The translations under genes and the position numbers were made by a program. Positions 10,207 through 22,200 of a DNA stretch of 64,000 bases are shown here, piece by piece; positions within the stretch are counted from its first letter, which is position 1; every line of letters begins with the position of its first letter. A model generated the notes under the pieces. It saw nothing but the letters and a program-made list of their open reading frames with translations, ran no database searches and was not told the origin of the DNA. The DNA comes from Halanaerobiales bacterium (lineage in GTDB: Bacteria > Bacillota_F > Halanaerobiia > DY22613), in the NCBI GenBank assembly GCA_023128035.1, contig JAGMES010000004.1, positions 1 to 64,000 on the forward strand, read 5' to 3'.

Positions 10207-10385
10207 TTTGTATTCCTCCCTATGTGACTATTTGATATATTTCAATGAATTATTGAGAAATCCTGCTTTTCTTTTTGTTAAACCTCAGGGAGAAAATTTT
10301 TCTTGTTAATTATATTAATAAATTTTAATGTTACAGAAGGAATTATTTATTAAATGTAGAATTTTTCTATTAAGGAGGTGCTTAT

Positions 10386-11087
10386 ATGACTGAAAAAGAT
10401 TTCATCACAAAAAATGAATTGTATGACAGAATCGAAAGTGCTCTTGGTAAAATAAATAACACTATTAATGGAAATTATTTTCAGCTTCCATTTATAAAGA
10501 AGGATAAAACAAAATTTGATGAGCTAACAAATGAATGTATTGAACTTCAAATCGAGTTATATAAATCTTCAGATGATGCACTTGAACTGTTAGAACTCAA
10601 AAAGAAAGTAGTTAGTTTAGAAAATCAGGTTGAACAAAAAGTAAGGCCTTTAGCTTCTGTACGATTTTTATTAAGCTTTTCTTTAATTTTGGTATTTGTG
10701 ATTTTACCTTTGGTTATGCTCTTAAACTCACTTAACTTACCTTTGATGATACAAGAAAGTTTTGATATTGAAGAACTAGATAAAACAATAGTTCTAGGAA
10801 TCGCTGGAGCCTGTGTATATTTTGCTACTTCTTTATTATCAAAATTGGATGATAAAAGTTTAATCAATAAAAGAATATCTGGAACTATTAAATTTATTCT
10901 TAGATTATCCTTAGCAATCGTTGTTCCATTTGTCCTTATTATGATTTTGTTTAATCCAGATGGTACTGTTGGAGAAGTAGCAACTCCTGAACTATTGAGT
11001 TTTGCTTGTGGGTATAGTGTTAAACTTGTTATTGATATTTTAAACAAATTGGTTGAAAAAGGTAGTAAAATTATAGAGGTCATATAA
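10386..11087 (+). CDS. Small membrane protein with N-terminal coiled coil
   Basis: This is a 233-aa protein of unknown family. Residues 1-80 are charged and helical, with a heptad-like stretch around 55-80. Three clear membrane segments follow (about 95-117, 136-155 and 175-196) and a weaker fourth near 205-225. No catalytic motif is visible. The ATG sits behind AAGGAGGTGC. It is a single-gene unit with a terminator directly downstream. It lies just before the NRPS-PKS gene, but the terminator and the strong promoter between them argue against co-transcription. Confidence 0.7.
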   Translation: MTEKDFITKNELYDRIESALGKINNTINGNYFQLPFIKKDKTKFDELTNECIELQIELYKSSDDALELLELKKKVVSLENQVEQKVRPLASVRFLLSFSLILVFVILPLVMLLNSLNLPLMIQESFDIEELDKTIVLGIAGACVYFATSLLSKLDDKSLINKRISGTIKFILRLSLAIVVPFVLIMILFNPDGTVGEVATPELLSFACGYSVKLVIDILNKLVEKGSKIIEVI

Positions 11088-11107
11088 GAATACCCCACTT
11101 AACTATT

Positions 11108-11152
11108 AACTAACCTTTAGAGAAGTTAAATCTTCTTTGAAGGTTAGTTTTG
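11108..11152 (+). terminator. Rho-independent terminator
   Basis: A 10-bp stem (AACTAACCTT / AAGGTTAGTT) with an inner AGAAG/CTTCT extension is followed by a T-rich tail. It closes the small membrane protein gene. Confidence 0.8.
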
Positions 11153-11232
11153 CTTTATGAAAAATGTTATTTTTGAAAGTATTAACTTTGTGAGTCGAAT
11201 CAATATAAAATGTAAAATTAAAGTATTTATAA

Positions 11233-11261
11233 TTGACAATAAAAGCTAATAAATGTATAAT
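11233..11261 (+). promoter_or_regulatory. Near-perfect sigma-A promoter of the NRPS-PKS gene
   Basis: TTGACA at 11233-11238 and TATAAT at 11256-11261 are separated by exactly 17 bp. The start codon is 71 bases downstream of the -10 box. No operator palindrome is obvious, so the gene may be expressed from a strong housekeeping promoter. Confidence 0.8.
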
Positions 11262-11331
11262 TACGATATGTGGTTTTTTAAAATAGGAATATTATACAAA
11301 AAATAATTAACAAAAAAGGAGGAGTAATATT

Positions 11332-13290
11332 TTGAAAAGACCGATTGAGTTACAAAATTTAGTTCAGATTTTTGAAAACGAAGAAACGCTTAAGGAAAAG
11401 GGAATTCGATTTATAACCTTAGATAGCAAGGAAAGCTTTATTTCTTATAAGCAATTATATAATAATTCATTAGCCATTTTATACTACTTACAAAACAAAG
11501 GAATCAAGCCAGGTCAGGAATTAGTTTTTCAACTGGAGGATAATTATGATTTTTTACAGGTTTTTTGGGCCAGCCTTTTAGGTGGAATTATTCCTGTACC
11601 AATCCCTGTTGGCTTAAATGATGAAGCGAAACACAGACTATTTAAAGTGTGGGGAACTCTAAACGATCCTTATCTGATTACAACAGAAAAGATAATCTCA
11701 CAGGAAAACTTTTATCAGAAACAAATGAAGGAGAAAATAATATTACTTGACCAATTTGAGAAAGGGAAAGAACAAGGAATTATTTATCAGTCAAAACCAG
11801 ATGATATTGCGTATATATTATTTTCTTCTGGTTCTACCGGAAGTCCAAAAGGGGTTTCTTTGACACATGAAAATATTTTAACATATATTGACTCAATGAT
11901 TCAAGCATTTAATCTAACTGCTGATGATGAATTCTTAGGCTGGACACCCTTGACACATACTTTGCAGTTGACTGGATGGCATATTGTCCCAATGTTTGTA
12001 ACTTGTACACAAAATCAGATGGAGACAAATATGTTTGTTCAAAATCCATTAGCATGGTTAGAAAAAGCTTCTGAACATAAGGCTACAATTCTTACATCTC
12101 TTAATTTTGCCTATAAACATCTCTTGAAATTTTACAATTCCGAGAATCATCAGGATATGGACTTATCTTTAGTTCGTTTGATTTTGACCGGTGCTGAACC
12201 AATTTCTGTTCAACTATGTAACGAGTTTTTAGATGCCATGGAGAAACATGGACTAAAACGTTATACTATACTTCCAGGTTATGGGATGACAGAAGCAAGT
12301 TTCCTTGTTAGTTCATCTCTTATTGGGACAAACTTTGTCTCCCAGAGTTTGGATCGTCGTTATCTGACGATTGGTGATAAGGTAAGAGAAGTGGATTTGG
12401 GTGATGAAAATAGTGTTTCTTTTGCTGATGTTGGTTACCAATTCCCTAATGTTTCTATCCGAATTTGTGATAATCAAGGGAATTTAGTTGATGACAATAT
12501 AGTTGGTCATATTCAGGTTCGAGGCAAGACTGTTACTCCTGGATATTATAATGCAGAGGAATTAACAACGGATGCGATGACTTCTGATGGCTGGTTTAAG
12601 ACAGGTGATATTGGATTTTTAAGTAATGGAAGGCTTACTGCAGTTGATCGTGTAAAAAATATTATTTTTGTTAAAGGTCAAAATTATTATCCTTATGATT
12701 TAGAACGTATAACTCATGAGGTAGATGGAATCGAGCCAGATCAGATTGGAATCTGTGGTGTAAAGGATGAAAAAGAACATATTGAAAAAATTGTTGCATT
12801 TGTTCAACATTCAGATTCACTCACAAATTTTATCCTAATAGTTTTAAGTTTAAAAAGATTTTTTAGCAAAAAAACAGGTTTAGAAATTGCTGAGGTAGTT
12901 CCTGTTTTATCTTTGTCTAAAACAGTTAGTGGTAAAATCCAAAGATTTAAATTAGCTATACAATACAAAAATGGTCAATATGATTCTGTTCTTAAAGAAC
13001 TAGATCATTTGTTGAATAAAGAGGTTATGAGTAGACACATTGATCTTCCAACCAATGAAATAGAAGAAAAAGTTATCAAGATATGTACCGAAATATTTAG
13101 AACAGAAAGAATTGGAGTTTATGATAATCTAATGGAGTTAGGTCTTAATTCGCTTAAAATGACTTCTTTGATCTTAAGCATACATAAAGTATTTGATGTT
13201 GAATTAACACATAGTCAAATTGTGCAAAATGCAATAGTGAAAAAATTATCAGAATTAATCGAAAAATCAGATAAAAGCATTTATCGAACT
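11332..13290 (+). other. NRPS-PKS loading module: acyl-AMP ligase and carrier protein
   Basis: Residues 1-560 form an AMP-binding ligase with SSGSTGSPKG near residue 165 and a GYGMTE motif. It resembles the fatty-acyl-AMP ligases that start lipopeptide synthases. The carrier that follows carries ELGLNSLKM with Ser607; it has Asn where Asp or His usually precedes the Ser. This points to an N-terminal acyl chain on the product, whose length cannot be read from sequence. Confidence 0.8.
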
Positions 13291-16200
13291 ATTCAAATAG
13301 TAGAAGAGAATGAATCGAGTAAGTATCTAGTTTCATCAGCACAAAAGAGAATCTTTGCTTTAAATCAACTTAATCAAGATAGTACCAGTTACAATATTTC
13401 TTATATGATGGTTATAGAAGGAATGTTGGATGTCGAACGTTTAAAAAACGTATGTGATAAAATTGTCGAGAGACATGATTCGCTTAGAACATCATTTGAA
13501 TTGCTTGATGGTCAACCAATATCGCATGTGCACAAAAATGTTAACTTTAAAGTAGAAGAATGGGAAGTAGAAGAGAATGAATTAGAAAAGGTAGCTACTC
13601 AATTTGTACGACCATTTGATTTAAGTAAGGCTCCATTATTTAGAGTTGGATTAGCAAAATATGCAGATAAGAAATACTTACTTATGTTTGATATGTACCA
13701 TATTATCTCTGATGGAAGATCACTGGAGATTTTAATAGAGGAACTGATTCAGTTGTATAGTATGAATGATTTACCAGATGTAAAGATACAGTATAAGGAT
13801 TATACAATGTGGGAGAAAAAATTCATTACTTCAAGTAGTTATAAAAAGCAGGAAGAGTATTGGTTAAATAACTTCACAGGAGAAATCCCGGTACTGAATA
13901 TGCCAATAGATTATGTTGAAGGAGCAACTAATGGTGCAGGGCGTCCAGCAGTAATAACCTATAAAGGAGATCAACTAAACTTTGAAATAGGAGAAGAGTT
14001 CACAGCAAAATTAAATAGTTTAGCTAAAAAGAATGGTGCGACGTTGTATATGGTGTTATTGGCTGCCTATAGTATCCTATTGTCAAAATACAGTGGACAG
14101 GAAGATATAATTGTTGGTTCCCCAATAGCAGGTAGACGTCATCAAGATTTAGAAAATATCATTGGTATGTTTGTTAATACATTGGCGATAAGAAACTTTC
14201 CAGTAGCAGAAAAAACATTTATAGAATTTTTAGTTGAGGTTAAAGATAGAGCATTAAAGGCTTATGAAAATCAAGATTATCAATTTGAAATGTTGGTCGA
14301 AAAACTTAATCTTGAGAGAAATTTGAGTAGGAATCCACTTTTTGATATGATGTTTGTACTACAAAATATAGATCAAAAGGATATAGTAATTAATGATTTG
14401 CGGTTTAGACCAGTGGACTTTAAGAAAAATACCGCAAAGTTTGATATAGAACTTTCTGCATTTAAGAGAGATGGAGGACTTAGTTTTAACTTAGAATATA
14501 GTACAGAACTCTTTAAACACGAAACCATGGAACGCTTTAGTAAGCATTTTATTGAGATTGTTACAGGAATTATTGAAAATTCTGAGGTAAAGATTGCAGA
14601 ATTAGATATGATCTCTAATGAAGAGAAAGAACAAATTTTATTTAAATTTAACGATACAGATAAAGATTTTCCAGGATCAAAAACAATTTATCAACTTTTT
14701 GAGGAACAGGTTGAAAGAACACCTGAGCAGATTGCGGCAATTTTTAATGATGAGTATTTAACATATCAAGAGTTAAATCAGAAAGCCAATCAATTGGCCA
14801 GAGTTTTGCGTACTAAAGGTGTTAAAAATGATTATGTGGTTGGAATAATGTTACACCGTTCATTAGAAATGATCATAGGAATATTTGCAATTATGAAAGC
14901 TGGAGGAGCATATTTGCCGATTGCTCCAAAGTATCCAACAGAACGGATAGAGTTTATGTTAGAAGATAGTAATCAAAGAGTCCTCTTGACTAAAGGGAAT
15001 TATAACGTAGATTTTAAATGCGATGGAGAAATACTCGATTTATCAGATGAAACTCTTTATTTAAGTGATATAGATAACTTGCCAATGATAAATGGTGTCA
15101 ATGATCTGGCTTATGTAATCTATACTTCTGGTTCAACAGGTAAGCCGAAAGGGGTAATGATTGAGCATCAAGCTGTAGTGAACAGGATTACTTGGGAGCA
15201 AAGAAAATATCCTATAACCTCTGTTGATACAATCTTACAAAAAACACCATTTACCTTTGACGTATCGGTTTGGGAACTTTTCTGGTGGTCGATAGCAGGA
15301 GCAAGAGTTTGTTTTCTTAAACAAGATGGAGAAAAAGAACCAGAAACAATAGTTGAAGCAATTGACAAGTATCAGATTACTATAATGCATTTTGTTCCAT
15401 CTATGTTAACTGCATTTTTAAACTACATCGAAAACTTCCCAGATAAAATAGATAAAATAAGTAGCTTAAGAAAGGTTTTTGCTAGTGGTGAAGCATTAAA
15501 ACCAACACAGGTTAAGAATTTTAATCATCTTTTAAATAAAGCAAATAAAACAAAATTGTATAATTTATATGGGCCAACAGAGGCAACTGTAGAGGTTTCC
15601 TATTTTGAATGTTTACCTGAAAAGAATTTAGATATCATACCGATTGGTAAACCAATTGATAATATCCAACTTTATATTTTAAATAAGGAAAATAAATTGC
15701 AACCGATTGGTGTTTGTGGAGAACTTCATATCGGTGGGATAGGTCTGGCTCGTGGTTATTTAAATAGAGATAAATTAACCAGAGAAAAATTTATCCCTAG
15801 CCCTTTCAATCATGGTAGAAGAATCTATAAAACTGGGGACTTAGCTCGCTGGTTACCTGATGGAAATATCGAATATTTAGGAAGAATTGATCATCAGGTC
15901 AAAGTTAGAGGATTAAGAATTGAATTAGGTGAAATTGAGGCTAAATTATTGGAGCATGAGGACGTAAACGAGACTGTAGTTTTAGTAAAAGAAAACAGTG
16001 GAGATCAATTTATAGCTGCATATTTTACAGCGGAAAAAGAATTATCTAATAAAGAGCTTCAAGAGTATCTTTTAAAGAGTTTGCCAGATTATATGGTTCC
16101 ATCTTATTTTGTGAAATTAGATTCTATTCCTCTAACTTCGAATGGCAAAGCAAATAGAAAAGCATTATTAGATATTGAAATAAACACAAATATTTCTACA

Positions 16201-19200
16201 GAGTATGTAGCACCTACTACTGAAGCCGAAGAAAAATTGGTAGCAATTTTTTCAGAGGTATTATCTATAGAAAAGCTTGGTATCCATGACAATTTCTTTA
16301 AACTAGGAGGTCATTCCTTAAAGGCGATTGAACTGATTTCAAAAATATATAAAGAATTTAATGTATCACTGCAGGTAAAAGAAATTTTTAGTAGCCCAAC
16401 GGCTCACCAGCTTGTTCAATATTTTTCTGAGAGAGAAGAAGAATTATATTTACCGATTGAGCGGGTAAAGGATAAAGATTATTATCCTGCATCTTCTGCG
16501 CAAAGACGGATCTTTGCTTTAAGGCAGTTAGATGATGGTATTACATATAATATGCCATTGATAAAGATAATTAAAGGTGATCTAAATCAGAACAATTTTA
16601 AAAGAGCTGTAGAAGAGGTTATAAAAAGGCATGATTCTTTCTGGATGTCATTTGATTTAATGAATGGCGAAATAGTTCAAAGGCTTCAAAAAGATGCTGA
16701 ATTTGAAGTTGGCGAGTTTGAAGTGAGTGAAGATCAGATTGAGAAGATAGTTTCAGAATTTGTTAGACCGTTTGATTTAAGTAAACCTCCTTTAGTGAGA
16801 GCTAATCTTATCAAATGTGCTGATAAGTATATATTTATGCTTGATATGCATCATATTATTTCAGATGGCAAGTCACTCCAAATATTTATTGATGAATTGA
16901 TAGATGTATATTGTGGAAAAGAGTTAGCAAAATTAGATATTCAGTATGAAGATTATGCAGTCTGGCAGGAGAATTTTTTGACCACAGAATTATATAAAAA
17001 ACAGGAGCAACATTGGTTGGAGGCTTTTGCTGATGAGATACCGGCTTTAGCTATGTCCACTGATTTCCCTAGACCGAAAGAAATGAGTTTTGAAGGTGAA
17101 ATTTATCGTTTTGGATTAAATACAGAACTGGATGATCAATTATATGCGTTGACGAAAGAGAACGGTATAAGTTTATTTATGGTGCTGATGGCACTATATA
17201 ATATTCTTCTGATGAAATACACATCTCAGGAAGATATAGTAGTAGGTACTGTTACAGCTGGTAGAAATCATCCTGAACTACAAAATATCATAGGTATGTT
17301 CGTTAATACACTGGCAGTTAGGACTAAGCTATCAGGAGATAATAAGTTTATAGAGTTCTTAGAAGAGGTAAAGAAAAATCTATTAACTATCTATGAAAAT
17401 CAGGATTATCAATTTGATATGTTAGTAGAGAAACTGGGATTGAAGAGGGATTTTAGCCGAAATCCTTTGTTTGATACCATGTTTGCTTTTGAAGAGAGAG
17501 GAAATTCAATTAGTAATTTTGAGAATATTACATTAGTTCCTTATGAATTGAAGAATTATAAGGTAGCTAAATTTGATCTTTCTTTAATTGCTGTTGAAGT
17601 CGAAGATGGTCTGATTTTTGAGTTAGAATACAATACAGGTTTATTTAAAAAAGAAACTATTGAAAGATTAGCATCCCATTTTTCGAATATTATTAAAGAG
17701 ATTGTTGCAAATCCTGAAATTTTGATTTCAGATATTGAAGTGATTTCTGAAAAAGAAAAACACCGACTGTTATTTGAGAATAATGATACTAAGACAAGTT
17801 ATCCTCTTGAGTACACAATTCATCAGCTATTCGAAGAACAGGTTTCAATAACTCCTGATGAGGTTGCTGTTATTTTTGAAGATAAGAGGTTGACTTATTT
17901 AGAGTTAAGCCAGAAAGTAAATCAGTTAGCCAGAGTATTAAGGAATAAAGGTGTTGATAGTGATCAGATCGTCGGAATTATGGTTGAAAAGTCTCTGAAA
18001 ATGGTAATTGGAATTATGGGTATTTTAAAAGCAGGTGGTGCTTATCTACCACTTGATCCAATGTATCCAAAAGAGAGAATCAGTTATATATTGAAAGATA
18101 GTGATATTCAGATCTTCTTAACACAGTTTCAATTTTGTGATCAGATGGAATGGGATGGTGAAATTGTCGATTTAGAAGATGAGCGAATTTATCAGGGCCA
18201 GCCCCTAATCAAAAACATAAATCACCCTAATGATCTTGCCTATATATTATACACATCAGGTTCAACTGGATTACCCAAAGGGGTTATGGTTGAACATCAG
18301 AGTGTGGTAAATCTGGTCACCTGGTATAAAATTAAGTATAATCTAAAGGAAAATCGAAATGTATTACAGTTGACAAATTATATATTTGATCCAAGTGTAG
18401 AACAGATATTTGGTACGTTGCTTTCTGGTGGAAGACTTTATCTGGCTAAAAAAGATCTGATGAGCAATAAAGATCTGTTTATTAAGTATATCGAAGAAAA
18501 TCAGATAAATATTGTTGACTTTATTCCGAGTGTATTAAATGAATTGCTGATTGAAAATCCAAAAGTTGATAGTATTAGCGCAATAATTTGTGGTGGTGAA
18601 AGACTTGATGATTCACTCAAAGATAAAATTATCGCAAAAGGTTATCAGCTCTATAACCACTATGGTCCAACAGAGACTACGGTTGATGCGACAGTTGCAG
18701 AATGTAGTGAAGGAAAAACTGTAATCGGAAAACCGATTGCGAATACGCAGTGTTATATTGTTGATAAATATAACAACTTATTGCCTGTAGATGTTGTGGG
18801 AGAATTGTGTATTTCCGGTGTTGGACTTGCACGTGGTTATTTAAACAGACCAAAATTAACAGAAGCGAAATTTGTCCCGAACGTGTTTTGGCATAATCCT
18901 TTAATTAACGGAGAAAGAATGTATAAGACAGGCGATCTTGCTAGATGGTTGCCAGATGGAAATATTGAATTTTTGGGTAGGGTCGATAATCAAGTCAAAA
19001 TTAGAGGTTTTAGAATCGAATTAGGCGAGATTGAGAATCATTTATTAAAGCATCAACAAGTGAAAGAAGTCGCTGTTATTGATAAGACAAGAACAGATGG
19101 TACCAAATATCTCTGTGCTTATATCGTTTCTAAAAAAGAAATGTCTGTAATTGAATTAAGAGAATTTTTGGGTAGAGACTTACCTGAGTATATGATTCCA

Positions 19201-22200
19201 TTCCATTTTGTAAGTTTAGAGAGTATGCCATTCACCTCAAATGGAAAAATTGATCGCAAAGCATTACCTGAAGTTGAAGATAATATTCACTTAGGAGAAA
19301 ATTTTGTTGAACCTGTAAATGAAACCGAAGAAAGGCTTGCAAAAATCTGGGCAAAAGTATTGGGAATTGAAAAAATTGGTGTTACGAATAAGTTCTTTGA
19401 GGTTGGTGGAGATTCAATAAAAATTATTCGCTTAAATAGTCTGATCAATCAGGAATTTAATTCGGAATTGAATGTTACAGATTTATTTAACTATAGTACG
19501 ATTCGTCAGATTGCCAAATTTTTTAGCACAGATCATTCTAAGAGAGAAGAAATGTATTTGAAACGATTAAGAAGTAAAAATACAAAGAAAAATATTTCCG
19601 ATAAACATATTGATATTGCAGTTGTTGGAATGTCAGGACGTTTTCCTGGTGCGAATGATTTAGATGAATTCTGGAGAAATTTAAGTTTTGGACAAGAATG
19701 GGTGCGTGACTTACCTAAGAGTAGAATAACTGAGTTAGAAGATATGATGGGTGACTTTGGAAGAAAAGAGTTTGGCAAGGCTGGATACTTAGATAATGTC
19801 ACACTATTTGAACCTGAGATTTTTGCATTAAGTCGTGAAGAGAGTAAATTTATTGATCCACAACAGAGATTACTTCTGGAATTAGTTGAGGAAGCTATCT
19901 TAGATGCTGGTTATAATCCAGAAAAATTAGCAGGAGAAAAGATGGGAGTATTGGTTGCTGAATCGGAAAATGAGTACACAAGAACCTTCAAAACTATTTC
20001 GCCAATGGCTTTTATAAACATCCCATCCGTTACAGGTGCAGGTCGGATTTCTTATTTTTATAATTTCACGGGGCCAGCAGTAAATGTCGGCACTGCATGT
20101 TCATCAGCTTTAGTTGCATTATATTATGCTTGCCAGAGTTTGATCTTAAATGAAGTTGATGCAACACTTGTAGGTGGTGTTAATTTAAATATCTTCCCAA
20201 TCATTCGTGATGATCAGGAAAAAGTACCGATTTTATCAATAAATCAACAAGTACGTGCTTTTGATAAAGATGCAGATGGTACACTAGCTGGTGAAGGTGG
20301 AGGAGTACTGTTCATAAAAACTCTTGATAGCGCATTAGAGGATGGAGATTCAATTTATGCCATTATCAAAGGATGGGCTATTAATAATGATGGTAATCGC
20401 TCTAATGGTATGAGTTCTCCAAGTGAAGAAGGCCAGGCAGATGTAGTATTAACAGCAATTGAAAAAGCAGAAATTGATCCTTTATCACTTTCATATATTG
20501 AAACCCATGGAACTGGAACGAAAATTGGTGATCCAATTGAATTCGCAGGCTTAAATAAGGCCTTCAATAGCCTGGGATATAAAAGGCAAACTCTTGGTAT
20601 CGGTTCATTAAAAACTAACATTGGACATCTTGATGGTGCCTCAGGGATTGCGAGTATGATCAAGACAATTTTAGCATTAAAAAACAGGAAGATTCCTGCC
20701 TCATTGAATTTTGACGAACCGAATCCTTTAATTAAATTTGAAAATTCATCAATCTATATCAATGATAGATTAACTGATTGGGAATCAGATACGGTCAGAA
20801 GAGCTGGAGTAACCTCTTTGGGTTTAATTGGAACAAATGCTCATATAGTTATCGAAGAGGTTCTCGAAAAATCTACTGTACTAAAAACAGAATCAGATGA
20901 ACAATATTTAGATATCGTTCAATTATCAGCCCGAACTGCATATTCGTTGGAGCTGATGGTCAAAAAACTTAATAAATACTTAAGAAAGCATCCAACTTTG
21001 ACTCTTGATGACATCGCATATACCTTAAATAATGGACGGAGGAGTTATAAACATAAGTTTGTAACGATAGCAGAAAATACAGAAGATCTGATTAAAATAT
21101 TGGATTCCTTTAATACTCAAAAATTAAAAGATGGAGAGAAATATTGGGTTTATCAGCAACCAAAGAAGACTAAACTAAGTCACGCTGCTTTTGTTATACC
21201 TGATTTTGTAGATGAAGCTTTAGAGATATATCAGGGATTAAATAGTGAACCAGTCTTTAAAAAGCACTATGATGAATATTTACAGAGTTTGTTGGATAAA
21301 GATTTGCATGATGTAGATATAAAAGATCCTAAGATTCAATTTACTATTAGTATGATTGCCTATGCCAAAATGTTGGAAACATATGCTGGCAAACCTGATG
21401 AAATATTTGGTTTTGGTCTAGGAAAGATTGTTTCAGATTTCTTATCAGAGAAGATATCTTTCACAGAATGTATAGCCAAAGTTAGAAACAATAACGAAAA
21501 TAGATTTATATTAAAAGAAAATAATTTGCGTGAATTGGAGAGCGTTGTTATCGGTAGGGGAGTTAACTTACTGGCAGTCTTTTCTTTAAATCAGAGATTA
21601 TCGAACGTGTTTGCTGATTTTTTTAGAAAAGAAAGACCTACACTTCTTTTATTAGAACCGAAAGTAGATATTTTTTACGCTGCGATTTTAGAAATGATGA
21701 AGAAGGGGTTGGAGATTAACTGGCAAGCTGTTTATAGAACTCAAAAGAGAAGACGGCTTAACTTACCTGGATATGTATTTGACCGAAGAAGTTATTACTT
21801 ACAAACAGAGACCAATCTATTTGATGCTGAAATTAAATCGGAGTTTTATAATGCGCATGTTAGCAAAGATTTGATTCAAGACCATTTACTTTCAATGTTA
21901 CGAGATCTGCATATAGGCGAAAATTTCGAATTGACAGATAACTTAAGTGAATTGGAACTGGATTCAGTTGATATTTTGCAGTTTGTTGGCAAAGTAAAAA
22001 AGGCATATGGTATAGATGTTCCGATGAAGTTATTCTTTGAACAACTAAAAGTTGGAGAATTATTTAACATTATTGAAGCGTCAACTAAAGACTCAAAAGA
22101 GGAAAATCTGATTTTAATTCAACCACTTAAAGAATCTGCATATACGAGTACGTATCCGATTACTTCAGCACAAAAACGATTATTGGTCATAAATGGTTTT

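Noticed and set aside
10625..11098. 157-codon minus-strand open frame opposite the small membrane protein gene
   Set aside because: The plus-strand gene has a ribosome-binding site, membrane segments and a terminator; the antisense frame has none of these and is low-complexity Thr/Lys/Ile.
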